Below are positions 22,261-35,786 of a stretch of DNA of 61,190 nucleotides, in pieces. The notes under the pieces are model-generated. The model had not been told where the DNA came from, made no database searches, and was given only the letters and a program-made list of their open reading frames with translations. Positions within the stretch are counted from its first letter, which is position 1. Each line of letters starts with the position of its first letter. Origin of the DNA: Monosporascus cannonballus (taxonomy: Eukaryota; Ascomycota; Sordariomycetes; Xylariales); assembly GCA_004154925.1 (NCBI GenBank), contig QJNS01000356.1, forward strand, positions 1 through 61,190, given 5' to 3'. Position numbers and translations under genes: made by a program.

Positions 22261-25200
22261 AGGCGTTAATAAGATTTTTGGCGGGTTCCTAAATGTTTTC
22301 GAAATTTGAATATTTTTTCCACTTAATTAAGTACTGGGTAAATCCGTTTTATTTTTGTATATTAAGGATTTTTTCCATTTTATATACTTATTTATCCTTT
22401 ATTTCCATATTTCTTTATGCCGTATATATTTTAATTATATTTGTTATTAATTCGAATAAAGAAATATGAAAAATTAAATAAAATTTAACTTTTAGTAAAT
22501 TTTTTAATTAGTAATTATTTTCTAAGATTTTTTTGGCGATTTTATATGGACCGATATATTTAAAATCGAATTTTTTGCTAAGTTTTTTTATTTAAATATT
22601 TTTGGTAGCAAAAAACTATTTTTCCCTTTTCGAAAGTTAATTTCTTTAACCGTTTTTAATTATAATATTTGCTTATTTAATTCCGTAGAAATTTTAATTT
22701 TATTTTTATTTCTTAATATAATTATCGTAATTATTTTGACGTAAAAATTATTTTAATATTAATTAAACCGTCGTTACATATTTTTTATAAACTTTTGAAA
22801 TAAAACCAAAATTTAGGTTTACAGATATTATCTTAATATTTTCGTAATAATTAATATTATAAGCCAATTGCGTAATCGGTAATTTCTTAATTTAATTATT
22901 TTATTCGTAATTAATGTAATATCGTAAGTAAGTTTTAAAGGTTTAATTTGTTCGTTTTATTTATTTATTTATCTAACATTTAAATATGTTAAATAATTTA
23001 TAATTTAAACTTATCCGTATTATTAAATTTTGCCAAAATTTAAATACGAATATTAATTCTTTATTTAAAATAATATTTATTAATAATATATATATGCCGA
23101 AAATATATTTAAAAAATATATATATTATTTGTTCGGTATTTGTATTTTCGTAATATAGTAAAAAAATAGGAAAATATTGTAAATCGATTAATAATTACGA
23201 AAATATTATCGTACAGTACTCCTATAACTGGATCTTTTAATATAGGAAATTTGGTAATAAGGTCGAATATAAATAAATATTATGGTCGTTTTGCGACTGG
23301 TAATAGCTGTAATTTTCCGTATAGTTTGTATCGTCGAGTCTTCACTTTGGCGCAAATATCGTATTGCCGTATAACTTTTTGTACCGTTAATTTCATTTTA
23401 AGAAAAAAATATATATATTAAAGTCGTTTTAGGGTTTTATAAATCCTTGGGTATTTATATAATTGATATTCGTATATTTTTCATATTAAATCTTTCTTAT
23501 ATTCTTTTAAAATTTGTATTTTGTCCATTTTTTGATTTTTTTAATAAATTATTTAATACATATCGAAAGGTATTGCCCGAATTGTCGTAATTTGTTATAG
23601 GCGTAAATATCTTTCTATAATAATATCAAAAAATATATGGCTAACTTTAACCAATTTTTCTTTAAGGTCGGGTCGTTTACTTAAGGTATCCGCTTTATCA
23701 TTTTCTGAATTTTTCTTATAAATAATAACGAAATTAAAGTTCGCCAATTTTTTCGCGTAACGAAAATATTATCCTATAAGTTTTCTAGTCGTAATAAATC
23801 GAGTAAAATTTTGATAATCTATATAAACTTTAACCTTATATAAGTTTCCCTTTAAGAAATACCTAAATTTTCGAAATGCCATAATAATGGCCATAAATTT
23901 CTTATTTGGAATACCGTAATTAAATTCGGCTTTTTTTAATTTGTACGAAAAAAATATAATAAGGTATAATTTACCTTAATTATTTCATTATCCGATTATT
24001 ATATTTAATACGTAATCCGAAATATCGGTTTTTAATTTAACGAAGCGGTTTAAATCGTATATGATTAGTATTAGTTCGTTAATAATCGCATTTTTAATAT
24101 CTTAAAATATTTTTTTCGTATCTGGCGTTTATTTAAATTCTTTTTCTTTTTTTGTAAAATTCGTTAAAAGTATAGTTATTTTGCTAAAGTTTGGAATAAA
24201 CTTGCTGTAATAATTAGCGAATCTAAGAAATACCGGTACTTTTTTAATCGTTATTGGCGTCTGTTATTTTGTAATTATAGCGAATTTCTTAGGGGTTATC
24301 TTAATATATTCTAAGATAATAATATGTCTTAAATATTTTACTTCTTATATATGGAATTAATTTTTTTCTGCATTAATAAATAACTTTGCGTTTTATAAAG
24401 CTTAAAAAACCTTGTAAATATATTTTGCGTATGCTTTTTCTGTTTTTAACAAAATAAGAATATTATCGAAATAATAAACGACGAAACTATCGAGGTATTT
24501 TCGTAATACGTAATTAACTATTCGCTAAAAAATTGCTGGTACGTTCGTAAATCCTATTAATATAACTAAATACTTAAACAATTTATATTTCGTTTTAAAA
24601 ATTATCTTTTATTTACGTCATTTTTTAATTTTAATAAAATTATATTTATCTTTAAGATTAAATGCTATAAATTATTTGGTTCCGTAAAATCGGTTTTTTA
24701 TTTCGGTAATTAAGGGTAATAGTATTCGATCTTTAATAATAATATCGTTTAATTATTAATAGTTAATGATAAGTCGCAATTTTCTATTTTTTGGCACAAA
24801 AAACATAAAGTATTTTGCTAATAACTTTAAAAATCAAATTTATCCTTTCTGTAACCGATTTTCTAGGTATTCTTTAAAAATACGTAATTTGTTTCCGTTA
24901 AAGTTATAAATAAGCTAAAATTTCGTCGAAAATCTTTTTTTAAAAATTATTTTATAATCCTATTCGCTATATTCTAATAATTTCATATCGAGCTCCTTTT
25001 TAAAAAGCTGCTTATATCTATAGTATTGTAATAATCTATTAATTAGATTTTCTAATTCCTTAAGTTATTGTTTTTGTTATTCCAAATCGTTATTTAGTTA
25101 TTTTAATTTCGTTTTAATAATAACAATAATACGTCGTATTTTTCTTTAATGTCCGTTTTTTTTCTTATATTTTGTTTCTTTAAGTGGTAAGGTTTTTGTC

Positions 25201-27562
25201 GTATTCTCATATTTTCATTCGTCGTTATTATCGATCGAATATTACGATCTTAATTTTTTTTCGTTTATTAATAAGGAATAAAGCGAATTTTATTTAGCCA
25301 GTTCCACCGTTAATTAAAATTTCGTACTGGCGTATCTATAATAATCTTAAAAATATATCATAATTCCTAAATAGAACGATATCGAAATTAATTATCTAGT
25401 ATTATCTTTAAATAAAAATCTCGAAGTAATTAATTTCGCGTATGACCTTTGAATTATCGTAAACAAAGTCCTGATTTTCGGCATTTGTCGTTATATAAAA
25501 TTTTAACTTATATCTTTATAATAATTTAAATTTATTAATTATATTTAATGCAATATAATTTCCGCATAAAATTTTATAATTTATTATTGCAATATACCAG
25601 TACGTTCCGATTCGTATTTCTAAAATAATAAGGTTATTAACGTTTTTTATCGTCGCGTTTAAAGCCCTTTTTGAGAATTTCTTTTAATTTCTTTATATCT
25701 CATTATCTTGGAGCCTTTTTATAAGTAATTTTTTTCTTTTAATTCCTATTCGAATCTATCGAATTTTGCTTATGTTTCTTCGTTTAACGCGTTAAGTTAC
25801 TATATTTATCGTTATTGCCGACGTATTATTTTTTTAAGTTATATTAATTGCTTTTAATCTTTTTGCAATTCCTTTTACCATTAAATAAATTATTCTTTTA
25901 TATTTATAGTTATATTTTATTATACATTATTTTAACTATTATTTTAAAGTTTGCTTATAAATTAACGTATTTTTAATAGCTTTTTTTAAATAAGAATTTG
26001 TAATAAATATTAACTAAAAATAAAAATCTGCAATAGCTTTTTAACAATATTTCTTAACCGTACGTTGGATTAACTTTTTTTTCGTTTAATAATTATATTA
26101 TTTATAATAATAAAAGGGTTTTTTTTACGGGTATTACTTTTTTTCGGGCCAGCTTTTTATTTCGGCCAACTGCTAGATATCTCCTAGGGCTATGGTTCGA
26201 AAATGTCGATACCATTACTTATCGTTTTTATTATTTCCGGTACGGTTTGGAAAATCGAATCTTTCATAATATATGCGAATAATTCGTTCGTAAATATGTC
26301 ATTTTTATTTTTCGTAATTAAAATATTTTTGTCGTCGACAGTATATGGCATATATTTTATTATATCGATTAGGTATTCCGGGACAAATCTTTTCTATTTA
26401 ATTCTAATATTCGCGTAATTATTTTTATAATACCTTTTATTATGCTTACAATACTTGTTAAATTAATTTCCTGGTTTTTCGTATTCCTCGTCGAATTCTT
26501 TGTCGTAATAATTTTTTTCGAACCTTTTGTTATAAACCTAATACGTATTTGGCCTGGATTATGTTAATAACTTTGCTATTATTTCCTTAATTATTCCTAA
26601 ACTGTTCTTCCGATATAGAGATTTAATTATCCTATCGTAGCTTTTTGGGCTTTTTGTATATAAAAGCTTTATATTCTATTTTACTATAATTAAAACATTT
26701 AATCTAACTTTAGTTTTATCGATAAGTAACGCCGAATTCCATAAGTCCTGGCGTCGTTCCATAAGAAATAAAGGGTACGTTTTGTTTTTTCCCCTAGTTA
26801 AACTTGTTATATCTCGAACGTAAAATATATTATCCTTTTTTTTTTCTTATCGCTTTTCAAATTGTCGATTATTAATCTTAATTATTTTTATAATATGCCG
26901 GTTTAAAATAATTAATCGTTTAATCCGAATAATCTTATTTTTCATATTAATTTTTAACCCTTTATAAAATATATTAATAAGGGCGTCGGTTTTGTCGTCT
27001 TCTTATTCCGCCTTAGCCGCAAAATCTTTAAAGGTTACAGCGTATTTGGACATATGTCCTTTTTGTCGAAATTATAAAAGCTAATAAGCCGTAAATCGTT
27101 CTTTATCCGGATTGCCGAAATTATCGCGCATGTTGTTTTCGAAATTGGTATAAAGTAAAAAGCTTTTATTAATAAAAGTTTTTTATCCGATTTTCTTATT
27201 TCCCGGAAATTTGTTATAATAAATTCAAATTAATTAACCGTATTTTCCGTTAAATATGCTTTTATTATTAAAACCATATCCGCTGGATTACTAAGATTTA
27301 AAAAACGAAAGTAAATTCGTGCCTAAGATAAAAAAGTTTAAGGGTTACCCTTTTTATCGTAAGGTTCCGGCTTTTTAGGTTTTATACAGGCGAAAAAGGC
27401 TTAGGCAGATAACGTAATCCTAATTTATCGGATTTCTTTTTCCATCTTCCGAATTCGAACTTGGAACTGCTAAATAGGGGTTTCCTAAATGCTAGTCGAC
27501 ATTTTAACAATATTAAATATTGTTCAAAATTTGACGGTACTATTAAATAAAAACTTATAACG
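22261..27562 (-). pseudogene. Degenerate gag-pol of element A
   Basis: On the minus strand the RT catalytic segment reads FVVYYFDNILILLKTEKAYAKY at about 24430-24500, equivalent to the FVVVYLDD segment of Ty3/gypsy enzymes with YLDD changed to YFDN. A possible knuckle-like RQKGHMSKY lies near 27030-27060, at the gag end expected for this orientation. Plus-strand frames at 26203-26418 and elsewhere are shadows. No frame is intact. Confidence 0.72.
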
Positions 27563-27914
27563 TATAACGGCTAAGCGGTTTAACTAACTATTAAACCTTA
27601 AATTAACGAGTTTATATTAATAGAAGTATCGTGAGAATCTAAGTAATAAATACAGTAACGTATTACGTTTCGTAATGCCAAGGGTACCTTGAGTAACGAT
27701 ATTATATTGCAAGCTGGTGTTATCTAAATTATGGAAATAATAAGCGTATATATCCTTCCTTGGTTTTTATGGCTTACCATCAGTGAGTTGGTAATCCGGC
27801 TCACTGGCTCACCACCAGTAAGTTGGTGATCCATCACGTGACCTGCCCCACCGAGCACTTGTGGTTGGATCGTGAGAGACCGTTTTCGGAGACCGTGGCT
27901 TGTTGGGCTATAAC
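27563..27914 (-). repeat. 5' LTR of element A (B-type, 352 bp)
   Basis: It starts TATAACGGCTAAGCGG (former TGTGACGG) and ends GGGCTATAACA. The first 190 bp match the left LTR. The rest instead matches the solo LTR at 29007-29372, including CACCAGTAAGTTGGTGATCC and the GTGACCTGCCCCACCGAGCA-type block. Confidence 0.85.
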
Positions 27915-28652
27915 AGATAATATCATATTATTTTTCAAGTATAAATTATTAATATTTAAAGCACCTTCGATTTTAATTACTATAACTTATTTATCACGAT
28001 TATTTCTGGATGAAATATTTTAAATACAACTTTTTAGCTTTAGATATTTTGCAAATTCGCAAATTGTAAGAAATTATATTTTTAAACATTTTAAGATTTC
28101 AAAATATTTGTCAATTTTAAATACTGTAATATTATAATTGTTAAATATATTAATTAGAAATTACTTGCGATATCTAATTATGCTACTTGTTATATATATA
28201 TATAAACCGTTTTATAAGATTATTTATTTAAAAGACTACTTATAGATAAAGTATAAATAAAATATTTTACCTAGATTATATTGTTATAAAACTGTTTAGT
28301 ATTAAAGAAATATAGCTCTAAAAGGTTAGATTAGCATCTATTAAAAAGTGTAAAAAAAGCAGTATATTGTTGTTTGATTAATATCAATATCTATATATTT
28401 TTGTAATTAAAACAAATATTTTGCAATTATGTTTAATTAGTTTATTATTATAGTTTCCTATCATAATACATATTACTATATAAATTACACTCGGTAATTA
28501 TTACTTTAATTTAAAATAAGTAAAAAAAACCAATTTTCGAATTTGTAAATATTATAACGTATTATATATACTTGTCAACTATATAAGTATTTTAGCCAAT
28601 ATTTTTAACTTTTTAACTTTTTAACATTTAATATTTGTTTTTTAATATTAAC
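27915..28652. other. RIPed spacer between elements A and E
   Basis: The DNA is AT-rich with a short TA run near 28190-28203. No gene or LTR ends are seen. The open frame at 27823-28023 begins inside the LTR and is a chance frame. Confidence 0.6.
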
Positions 28653-28996
28653 TGTTACGACTTGACAGGTTACGGCCTTAGAATCGGTCGTAATAAAAGC
28701 AGCCAAGAAAACTAAGTAGGTTAAAACACGTAATAGATTACTAACTTACGAGTAGTAAGCTAGTAAGCCGGACTATTAACTGATTAATAATAAAGTGATA
28801 AGCCGTAATAAATATATACACTTATTATATTTATAATTTAAATAATAATGACTTATTATATTATTTCGTTATTTAATCTCTTGTTAATATTTCGAAGTGT
28901 AAATAAATTTTGTTATTTTATAAAATTTATTATATTTCTATTAATATAAACTTATATAATTAAGATTTAATAATGAATTAAATCTTAAATTCTTAT
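28653..28996 (+). repeat. 5' LTR of element E
   Basis: It starts TGTTACGACTTGACAGGTTACGGCC with an unmutated TGT and matches the LTRs of B and the right-hand LTR of E. The end is fixed by aligning the following GTTATAAG...TTCTTATTTAATAA to the inside edge of element D (39477 onward), with the nested solo LTR removed. Confidence 0.8.
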
Positions 28997-29006
28997 GCGT
29001 TATAAG

Positions 29007-29372
29007 TGTGACGGCTAAAGAGTTTAACCAACTATTAAACCTTAGTCGTACGGGTTTATATTAGCAGGAGCATTATGAAACTCTGTAGCAATAAGATAAC
29101 TTAGTTACGTTTTTTAATACCAAGGTATAAAAGTCGTATTATAAACGATTAGTATTGATAAGTTTTATAAGCTAAAGCTATTTAAACTATAAAAATAATA
29201 AACGTATATATTTTAATCCGGCTTACTGGCTTACCACCAGTGAGTTGGTAATCCGGTTCACTAGCTTATCACCAGTAAGTTGGTAATCCATTACGTGACC
29301 CGCCCCACTACGCACTTGTGCTTAGGTTATGACAGACCGTTCCTGGAGACCGTGACTTGCTGAGTTATGACA
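29007..29372 (-). mobile_element. Nested solo LTR (B-type), TSD ACAAG/ATAAG
   Basis: The 366-bp LTR begins TGTGACGGCTAAAGAG and ends GAGTTATGACA, in minus orientation. Flanks are ATAAG (29002-29006) and ACAAG (29373-29377), one target duplication in which one copy has a CpA-to-TpA change. It lies 10 bp inside element E, tail to tail with E's own LTR. Confidence 0.85.
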
Positions 29373-32300
29373 ACAAGTTCTTATTTAATAATATTTTTAA
29401 ATTTGAAACAAGCTATTTTAAATCAAATATTAACTATTAATATTTAACCTTTATTATTGTATAAGTCTAGACCAATATTAGAGAGTTTTTAAAAAAAAAT
29501 TAATAACTTATAAATTAAGTAACAGTTATTTCAACTCGTATTATTGTGTTAAGATATAAAACTAAAAAGCTTTAACCTTACGACGAAAGAAAACGTTTAA
29601 AGTTTTCTTACTTAAGGGCGAATATATTGTTCTTTTCAATTTTTAAATAAATCTATAAATAAAACTTTCGCTATAATAGCTTTTTCTAAGGAAAATACTT
29701 TAAACTGGATTACATCAATAATAAAGATTTATTTTAAAAAAGTTAAAGCTAATTAAAAAGAATTACTCAGATTTATTTTCAATTATATAAACTTTTTTGA
29801 AAAAGATTAAAGGCTAATTTCGAAACTCTAGACGAAAAATGGATAAAGATATAACATATTTTACAATTATAATAGAAAAGGTTTATTTAAAAAAATATGT
29901 TTTTAACAAAAACTTTATATTATTAATATAAAATTAACCAATAATAAATGCGATAATTTAATCGATATATCTATATAAAATTAAAGAATAATATTAGAAG
30001 TAGAATTGCTAAATTTTAAAATTTAAAATATTAAATAGATATATTACAAAACTTATCAAAATAAATAATTGATTTTATAAACGTTAAATAGGAAAAAAAA
30101 TACTATATTTCAAAGTATAAAAACCAGTGGACTAACTAATAAAAAAGAATAAAAGGTATTGTTATATTATATAAAATAATACCAGGACTTCTAAAATATA
30201 AGACGGTCTAATATGAAACTATAAACTAAATTAAATATTATAATTATAGGAAAATAGAACCGTATTAAAATACCTATTAAAAGCTTTAATAATAAGGCGA
30301 TTAAACCCCTATTTTGAAAAGAACGTTAAATTAGTTCACACTACAAATCTTCAAACAAAAACAAACAAAACATTAACATAATTTAGGCTTAATTCGACGA
30401 AATATTATCGTAATAAAAGACTTGATGCGAAATATAAAAAGTTAAAAAGCTGGCTTAAATCCGTGAAAAAATAGCAAAATATCTTAAATAAATAATTAAA
30501 AAAGAATAGTAAAAATAAATAAAAGCTATTTACTTCAAAATTTTAAACCGATATAGTAAAATGTACGCCGTATATTATCAATAACGAAAATATTCAGCCT
30601 ATAACCAATCAAAAAGAACTATATATTAACGTAATATACGTATATATAAAAAGATTTAAGTGTTTTAACCAAATAGTAAAAAACAAAGTAAATTAATAAT
30701 ATTATTAATATATTCAAACCATTGCTCTTTAAAACGATATTAATAAACGAGCTTTTTTACAAAGTTAATTAATACAGTATCCGTAAAAAAACCTCTTTGT
30801 ACCTTTACGATTGTTATATTTCTGATTCCGTAAAGATATTAATTTAATATATTGTTAAGAAACATTACTAAAAACCATTATAAATATTTACTTTTAATTA
30901 ACAATTTATACAAATCTTAAAAACAGCATTAAGATAAAAATTTATACTTTTATCTAATATATATGAAAACAGAATACTGATATAATATACTAAAACACTA
31001 TATAACAAATTAACAAATCGACTATTTAAGAAGAAAGAAAGTTATAACAAAAGAGAAAATAATTAATATAAGTCGAAAACCATATACGCTAACGAAAGCA
31101 ATAAATATAACAGCTTAATGCGTTATATATAAAAATACAGATATAACTTAATAAATTCTAAAAGAAATTTAAAAAACACATTAATTATACAAAAGCTGTA
31201 AAATAACAAAACTTTAAAAAAAATAGAAAAATTTCTAAAGAGCTTTAAAGGTAACGAACAAAACTGGGAAAAAAACCTTATTATTTTAAATATACAAATC
31301 GGAATATATGAATATATCGCAATAATAAATTACGAAACTGTAAACAGAAGTTATACAATATCGAATGTTATTAATACATTTAAATCATTATGTCAATATA
31401 AGTTAAAATTTTATATATTTATAAATATCGAAACTTAAAATTTCGTTTATAACTAGAAAAAGATTAAACGCGAAATTAATTATTTGAGAATTTTTATTTT
31501 AAAATGATATTAAATCATCGATTTCTATATTTTATTATTTTGAAATTACGATATATTTTTAGAATTATTATAGATATATTAATATAAAGCTTTATTTAAT
31601 AAAGGAATTAGTAAGATGAAATTTATTTTATATCTTTTAATAAATAGAATTTAAACAAATGAACTACTATTCCATTAAAAACAATAACATATACAAGCAT
31701 AAAAATAGGATACATCCTTTACAATCTAAAAAAACAAAACATTTAAAAAATCAAGTATTAGAAAAACAATTATAACATATTGTTATTAATATTAAAACGA
31801 AATTTAGGTAATTAAATTATAACTTATAATAATGATGCGAAAAGTTAAAGAACTTTAATTAATATTTTATTATACATTACAAACACAAATAGCTTGTTAA
31901 AAAACTTAATTCGAAATTATTTAAATATAATCAATACATTTGTAAAATAATGTTGAACAAGATTATTTACAAAGTTTTACTTTATTTATAACGTCAATAA
32001 AAACGAATTATACGCTTTAAAAACTACTTGAAAAACAGGTTACAAAACAATAAATTTTATTTTACAATTACTTATAAAATAACTTATATTTTTTATACAT
32101 AAAAAATGACAAACTTTAATATATAATCGATTATTATTAAACAAACGATATTATCGTTAAAAGTCGGATATTATTGTCTTTTATTACTAAAGAAAAAAAA
32201 CAGATTTTAAAAAGCTTAATAATTTATAATATTCAAAACCAAAACGGAATATAAATTTACTAAAATTAAAAAAATAGATAGAATTTTAAAACAAAATATA

Positions 32301-34729
32301 GATTATCTCAATATTTGGTTACGCTAATAGAATTTACAGCCGTATTAGTAATCTTCTAACAGATAGTAAATTATATATTAATACAGTACTTTGACGTTTT
32401 TATTAAATAGTACTTTTGTTAACATTTTTATTTGTTTAAAAACGGAAAAAGTATATATAAACTACGTTTATAACGCTTTTAACGTTTTATAAAATGCTAA
32501 ATTAATAACTAACATAAAAGGGTTTAATTCTATAAATAAAAATTAAAATATTTAAAATATATTATTATTCTACAATATTTTAAAATAACTTTTAAAAGAT
32601 TATAATACGTATAAAATTATAAACGTTTATTATAATTGAAAACTTATGAATATTTTTAAGGTTTGCTAATTATTAAAGAGGTTTATGAGAAAGTTTAACA
32701 AAATTATTATACTATTAATTTATTGTATTAAAAAAAGAGATTTGAATAAATATTATATATAATAAAAACGTCTCAAAAAATTAAGCATACGATTATTAAC
32801 GAATTAATATTAATTATATACGATTAAATAGGCCCCGTTAAATAAAAACTCGATATTTCAGATTATACATTAAACGCAGTAATCGGATATCAAAATAATA
32901 AAAACAAATTATACCTTCTTGCATTTTTTCGTACAAATTAAAAAAATCCGGATTTAATTACGTTATTCTAAATAAATAGTTTATAGCTATTATTAGAGCG
33001 TTTTGCAAATTTAAGTATTTTCTTAAAGAAAATTTCTATTAAATTAAGGTTTATACGGATTGTGAAAATTTTAACCATTTTATTACTATTAAAATATTTA
33101 CGAAATAATAAATACGATAAAGAGATAAAATAACAAACTTTAATTTCATTATTATTTATAAAAAATAGTTCAGAAAGCGGCAAAACTAATGCTATAAATA
33201 AACCACTAAATTTCAAAACAGTCTGTTAAAATCAGCTATACACTTTTTAATAGCACTTTAAAAAATATCTATAATCGCATAAACTTACAACAACACGAAT
33301 TGCGACTTATAATATACACTAAGAAATTAAAACGTATAATAATAATTTAATAAATAATCGAACAAATTTTAAACTTTAACACCCTATGAGATAAATATAA
33401 TACGATATATATATAAACATCAGTTATATAAATATCTAGATATCTATAAAAGTTTAAAATATTTTCAACGTACTTATTATTTTTAAAAATAAAAATATAA
33501 ATATAAAAAATATTACGATAACATAATTTTTACAATAAAGCAAAAATATAGCGATATAAGCCTTATAGAAAATTACATTTATTATTGATCTTCAAAAACG
33601 ATAAGATTAGACTATTGTGGATTTGATTATTAAATTTGCTTTATTAAACAATCCAGCGATAAAGATATTGTATAATAATATTTTCGTAATTATCTACGAA
33701 TTTATAAAGTTTTTTATTTGTTACTTTACTATAAAAGTATAAATATCGAACAAATAACAAATAGTTCCTTTAAAAATACTTTTAGCATATACGAATTATT
33801 ACATGAAATTATTTTGGGTAAAAGAATTATGCTTATTTTAAAATTTTATCAAAATTTTATAATACAAGTCGGTTTAAATTATAAGTTATCTAGTATATTT
33901 AGATTTTAAATAGCGAATAAATAAAATAATAAAATCAATTATTAAAAGCGTATTTAGGATATTACGTTAATTACGAATATAATAATTATGTTAAAAGATT
34001 ATTTATTATATAGTTAATTTATAATACAAACTATTATAAATATTTTACAAAGATTTTAATAAGGTAAATTTTAATTTTATATTTGACGTGTGTGAGAACG
34101 AGTACGATAAACTTATTAATGTTAATGTAATTTTTATATTAAAATAATATAAGCGATTATATTAAAAAATAAAATTAAGATTCGTACGTAATTAAATAAG
34201 TAAGTATTATAATTAATGAGAATTAAAAAATCAACTTTCGAAAAAAGAAAAATAAGTAATTTTGGTATAAAAAGTACTTAAATGAAAAAACTTAACAAAA
34301 TATTGGATTTTAAGTATATCGAACTATATAAAATTATTAAAAAAATCATGAAAATATTATTAATAGGTGTTTTTATTAAAAATCAAATTCTATTCCGTTT
34401 TCTATATTTCCCTACTTAAATTAATAACGAATATGTATACAGATCGTAGGAAACGAGATGACGTAAAAATAAAAAAAGCGAAATTATATTCAAAATAGAA
34501 TATATTTTAAATATACAAAAAGAACGGGTTTACCAAGTACCTAATTAAATAGAAAAGTTATTTAAATTCCGAAAATACTTAAATACCTGTAAAAAACCTT
34601 ATAAATGCTCAGCGTTTATTAAAAATCTTTTACTAATAACGACGAAATCAAAAATCGCGTTCCACGTAACGTCTTATAAAGGCGACATTCACGAATTAAT
34701 AGAATTCTAGTTAATAATGTTCATATTTC
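29373..34729 (+). pseudogene. Degenerate gag-pol of element E
   Basis: The RT segment around 32392-32460 aligns to that of element D (DVFIK, then FYLF, with stops at former Trp/Gln codons). The integrase at 33718-33909 reads LLYYKSINIEQITNSSF and GLNYKLSSIF, matching D (PYYKNINAE) and B (SYSDINIE). The chromodomain-like end is at 34515-34650. Frames are broken throughout. Confidence 0.7.
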
Positions 34730-34906
34730 TGTGAGATAACGAGGATGCAACGCTAGCCACAATACCAAAAGGTCAGCAATTCCAAACCCTTCTGAGCTAT
34801 ATCAGCAACTAGTTACTTTTTCTCGATATTTAAAGACGTCTTATCAGGATATATAGGGTCCTGTTCTAGCTCTTTTTGGCTATATAGAGGGCTGCGTTAT
34901 CTCACA
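34730..34906. mobile_element. MITE, 177 bp, 12-bp perfect TIRs
   Basis: The terminal inverted repeats are TGTGAGATAACG (34730-34741) and CGTTATCTCACA (34895-34906). The pentamer ATTTC flanks both ends (34725-34729 and 34907-34911), a likely target duplication. It has no coding capacity and is of near-normal base composition, whereas element E on both sides is heavily RIPed. The parent transposon superfamily cannot be decided from a 5-base duplication. Confidence 0.85.
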
Positions 34907-34914
34907 ATTTCTAA

Positions 34915-35403
34915 AAGCTTAAATTTCTATTGCGGTTTTAATTTTGCGATCCTTAAAATCTTTAAGATAATTTAAGAACTAAAAAATACAATAATAAATT
35001 TAGTATTTTGCGCTTTATATTATTACTATTAACCACAAATACCGGATAATCGAATAAGAAATTAGGATAAAGCTTTTTCGACAAACAGTTTTTTTATTCT
35101 GTTAAACCACGAATTTCAGTTACGTAATAATTAACTATAGAAATAGAAACATTTATTCTATTATATTGTCGATAACGGCGCATATATTCCTTATAATACA
35201 AAACCCCTTTTAATATTTACGAAGTCAATTTTTTTAAAAAAAACTAAAAATAAAAAATACGCTATAATTTTAAACCGTTTAATTTTAATTAAATTAGCTA
35301 AAACGTAACGTTTAGTAACAAAACTTAACATAATTGAAAAAACAAAAGATTTATTAAGAAAAACATCTTGGAAGTAAGGTTTCGAAAAAAAAGAAAATCG
35401 CAT
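34915..35403 (-). pseudogene. Antisense Zn2Cys6-like ORF relic in element E
   Basis: The minus-strand frame 35191-35403 contains LANLIKIKRFKIIAYFLFLVFF, aligned with the CANLVKAFNEFGYKIMPYSYYF region of element A. After a one-base shift it continues YYKEYMRRYRQYNR, the CX2CX6C half of the cluster with all Cys now Tyr. The position just inside the 3' LTR is the same as in A, B and D. Confidence 0.5.
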
Positions 35404-35781
35404 TATAATTTAGCGAATTACGGCCTTAGAAATAGTTATAATAGATATAATTAAGAAAATCAAGTAGATTAAAATCCGTAACAAATTACCAATTTATTAG
35501 TAATAAACCGATTAACCGGATTACTAACTAAGTAATAATAAACTACGAAGTTAAATCACCAACTTATTGATAATAAATTAATAAGCTAGAAACAAAAATA
35601 TTCGCTCATAATAGTTATAATTTAAATAATACCAGTTTGTAATATAATATATTGCTTAAATCGTTTTTGGTATTAAGCAAAATAATTAAGTTATGTTCTT
35701 ACTTAAGTTTCTACGATATTCTTGTTAATATAAATTCGTACGATTACGGTTTAATAGTTGATTAAATTTTAAGCCGTTATA
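35404..35781 (+). repeat. 3' LTR of element E
   Basis: It follows the purine run GAAAAAAAAGAAAATCG, starts TATAATTTAGCGAATTACGGCC and ends AAGCCGTTATA. It carries an internal near-duplication of TAATAAACTACGAAGTTAAATCACC type that makes it longer than the 5' LTR. Confidence 0.78.
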
Positions 35782-35786
35782 TTAAA

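Larger units (their letters stand above)
21191..27914 (-). mobile_element. Chromovirus A (Ty3/gypsy), RIPed, minus orientation, mismatched LTRs
   Basis: The element is about 6.7 kb, oriented right to left. The left LTR (its 3' LTR, 21191-21564) is of the same subfamily as those of D, whereas the right LTR (its 5' LTR, 27563-27914) is of the subfamily seen in B and E. The two share only about 190 bp of the LTR. Flanking pentamers differ (GGTTT on the left, GATAA on the right), so there is no target duplication. The reverse transcriptase box is at about 24455-24500 on the minus strand. The order PPT, LTR on the left confirms the orientation. Confidence 0.8.
28653..35781 (+). mobile_element. Chromovirus E (Ty3/gypsy), RIPed, with nested solo LTR and MITE
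   Basis: The LTRs are 28653-28996 and about 35404-35781, both B-type. Inside are a solo LTR (29007-29372) and a MITE (34730-34906). The RT is recognisable at about 32390-32460, the integrase at 33690-33909 and a chromodomain-like end at 34515-34650 (KYLIK*K, NSENT*). The flanking pentamers are TTAAC and TTAAA, an imperfect target duplication. Confidence 0.8.
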
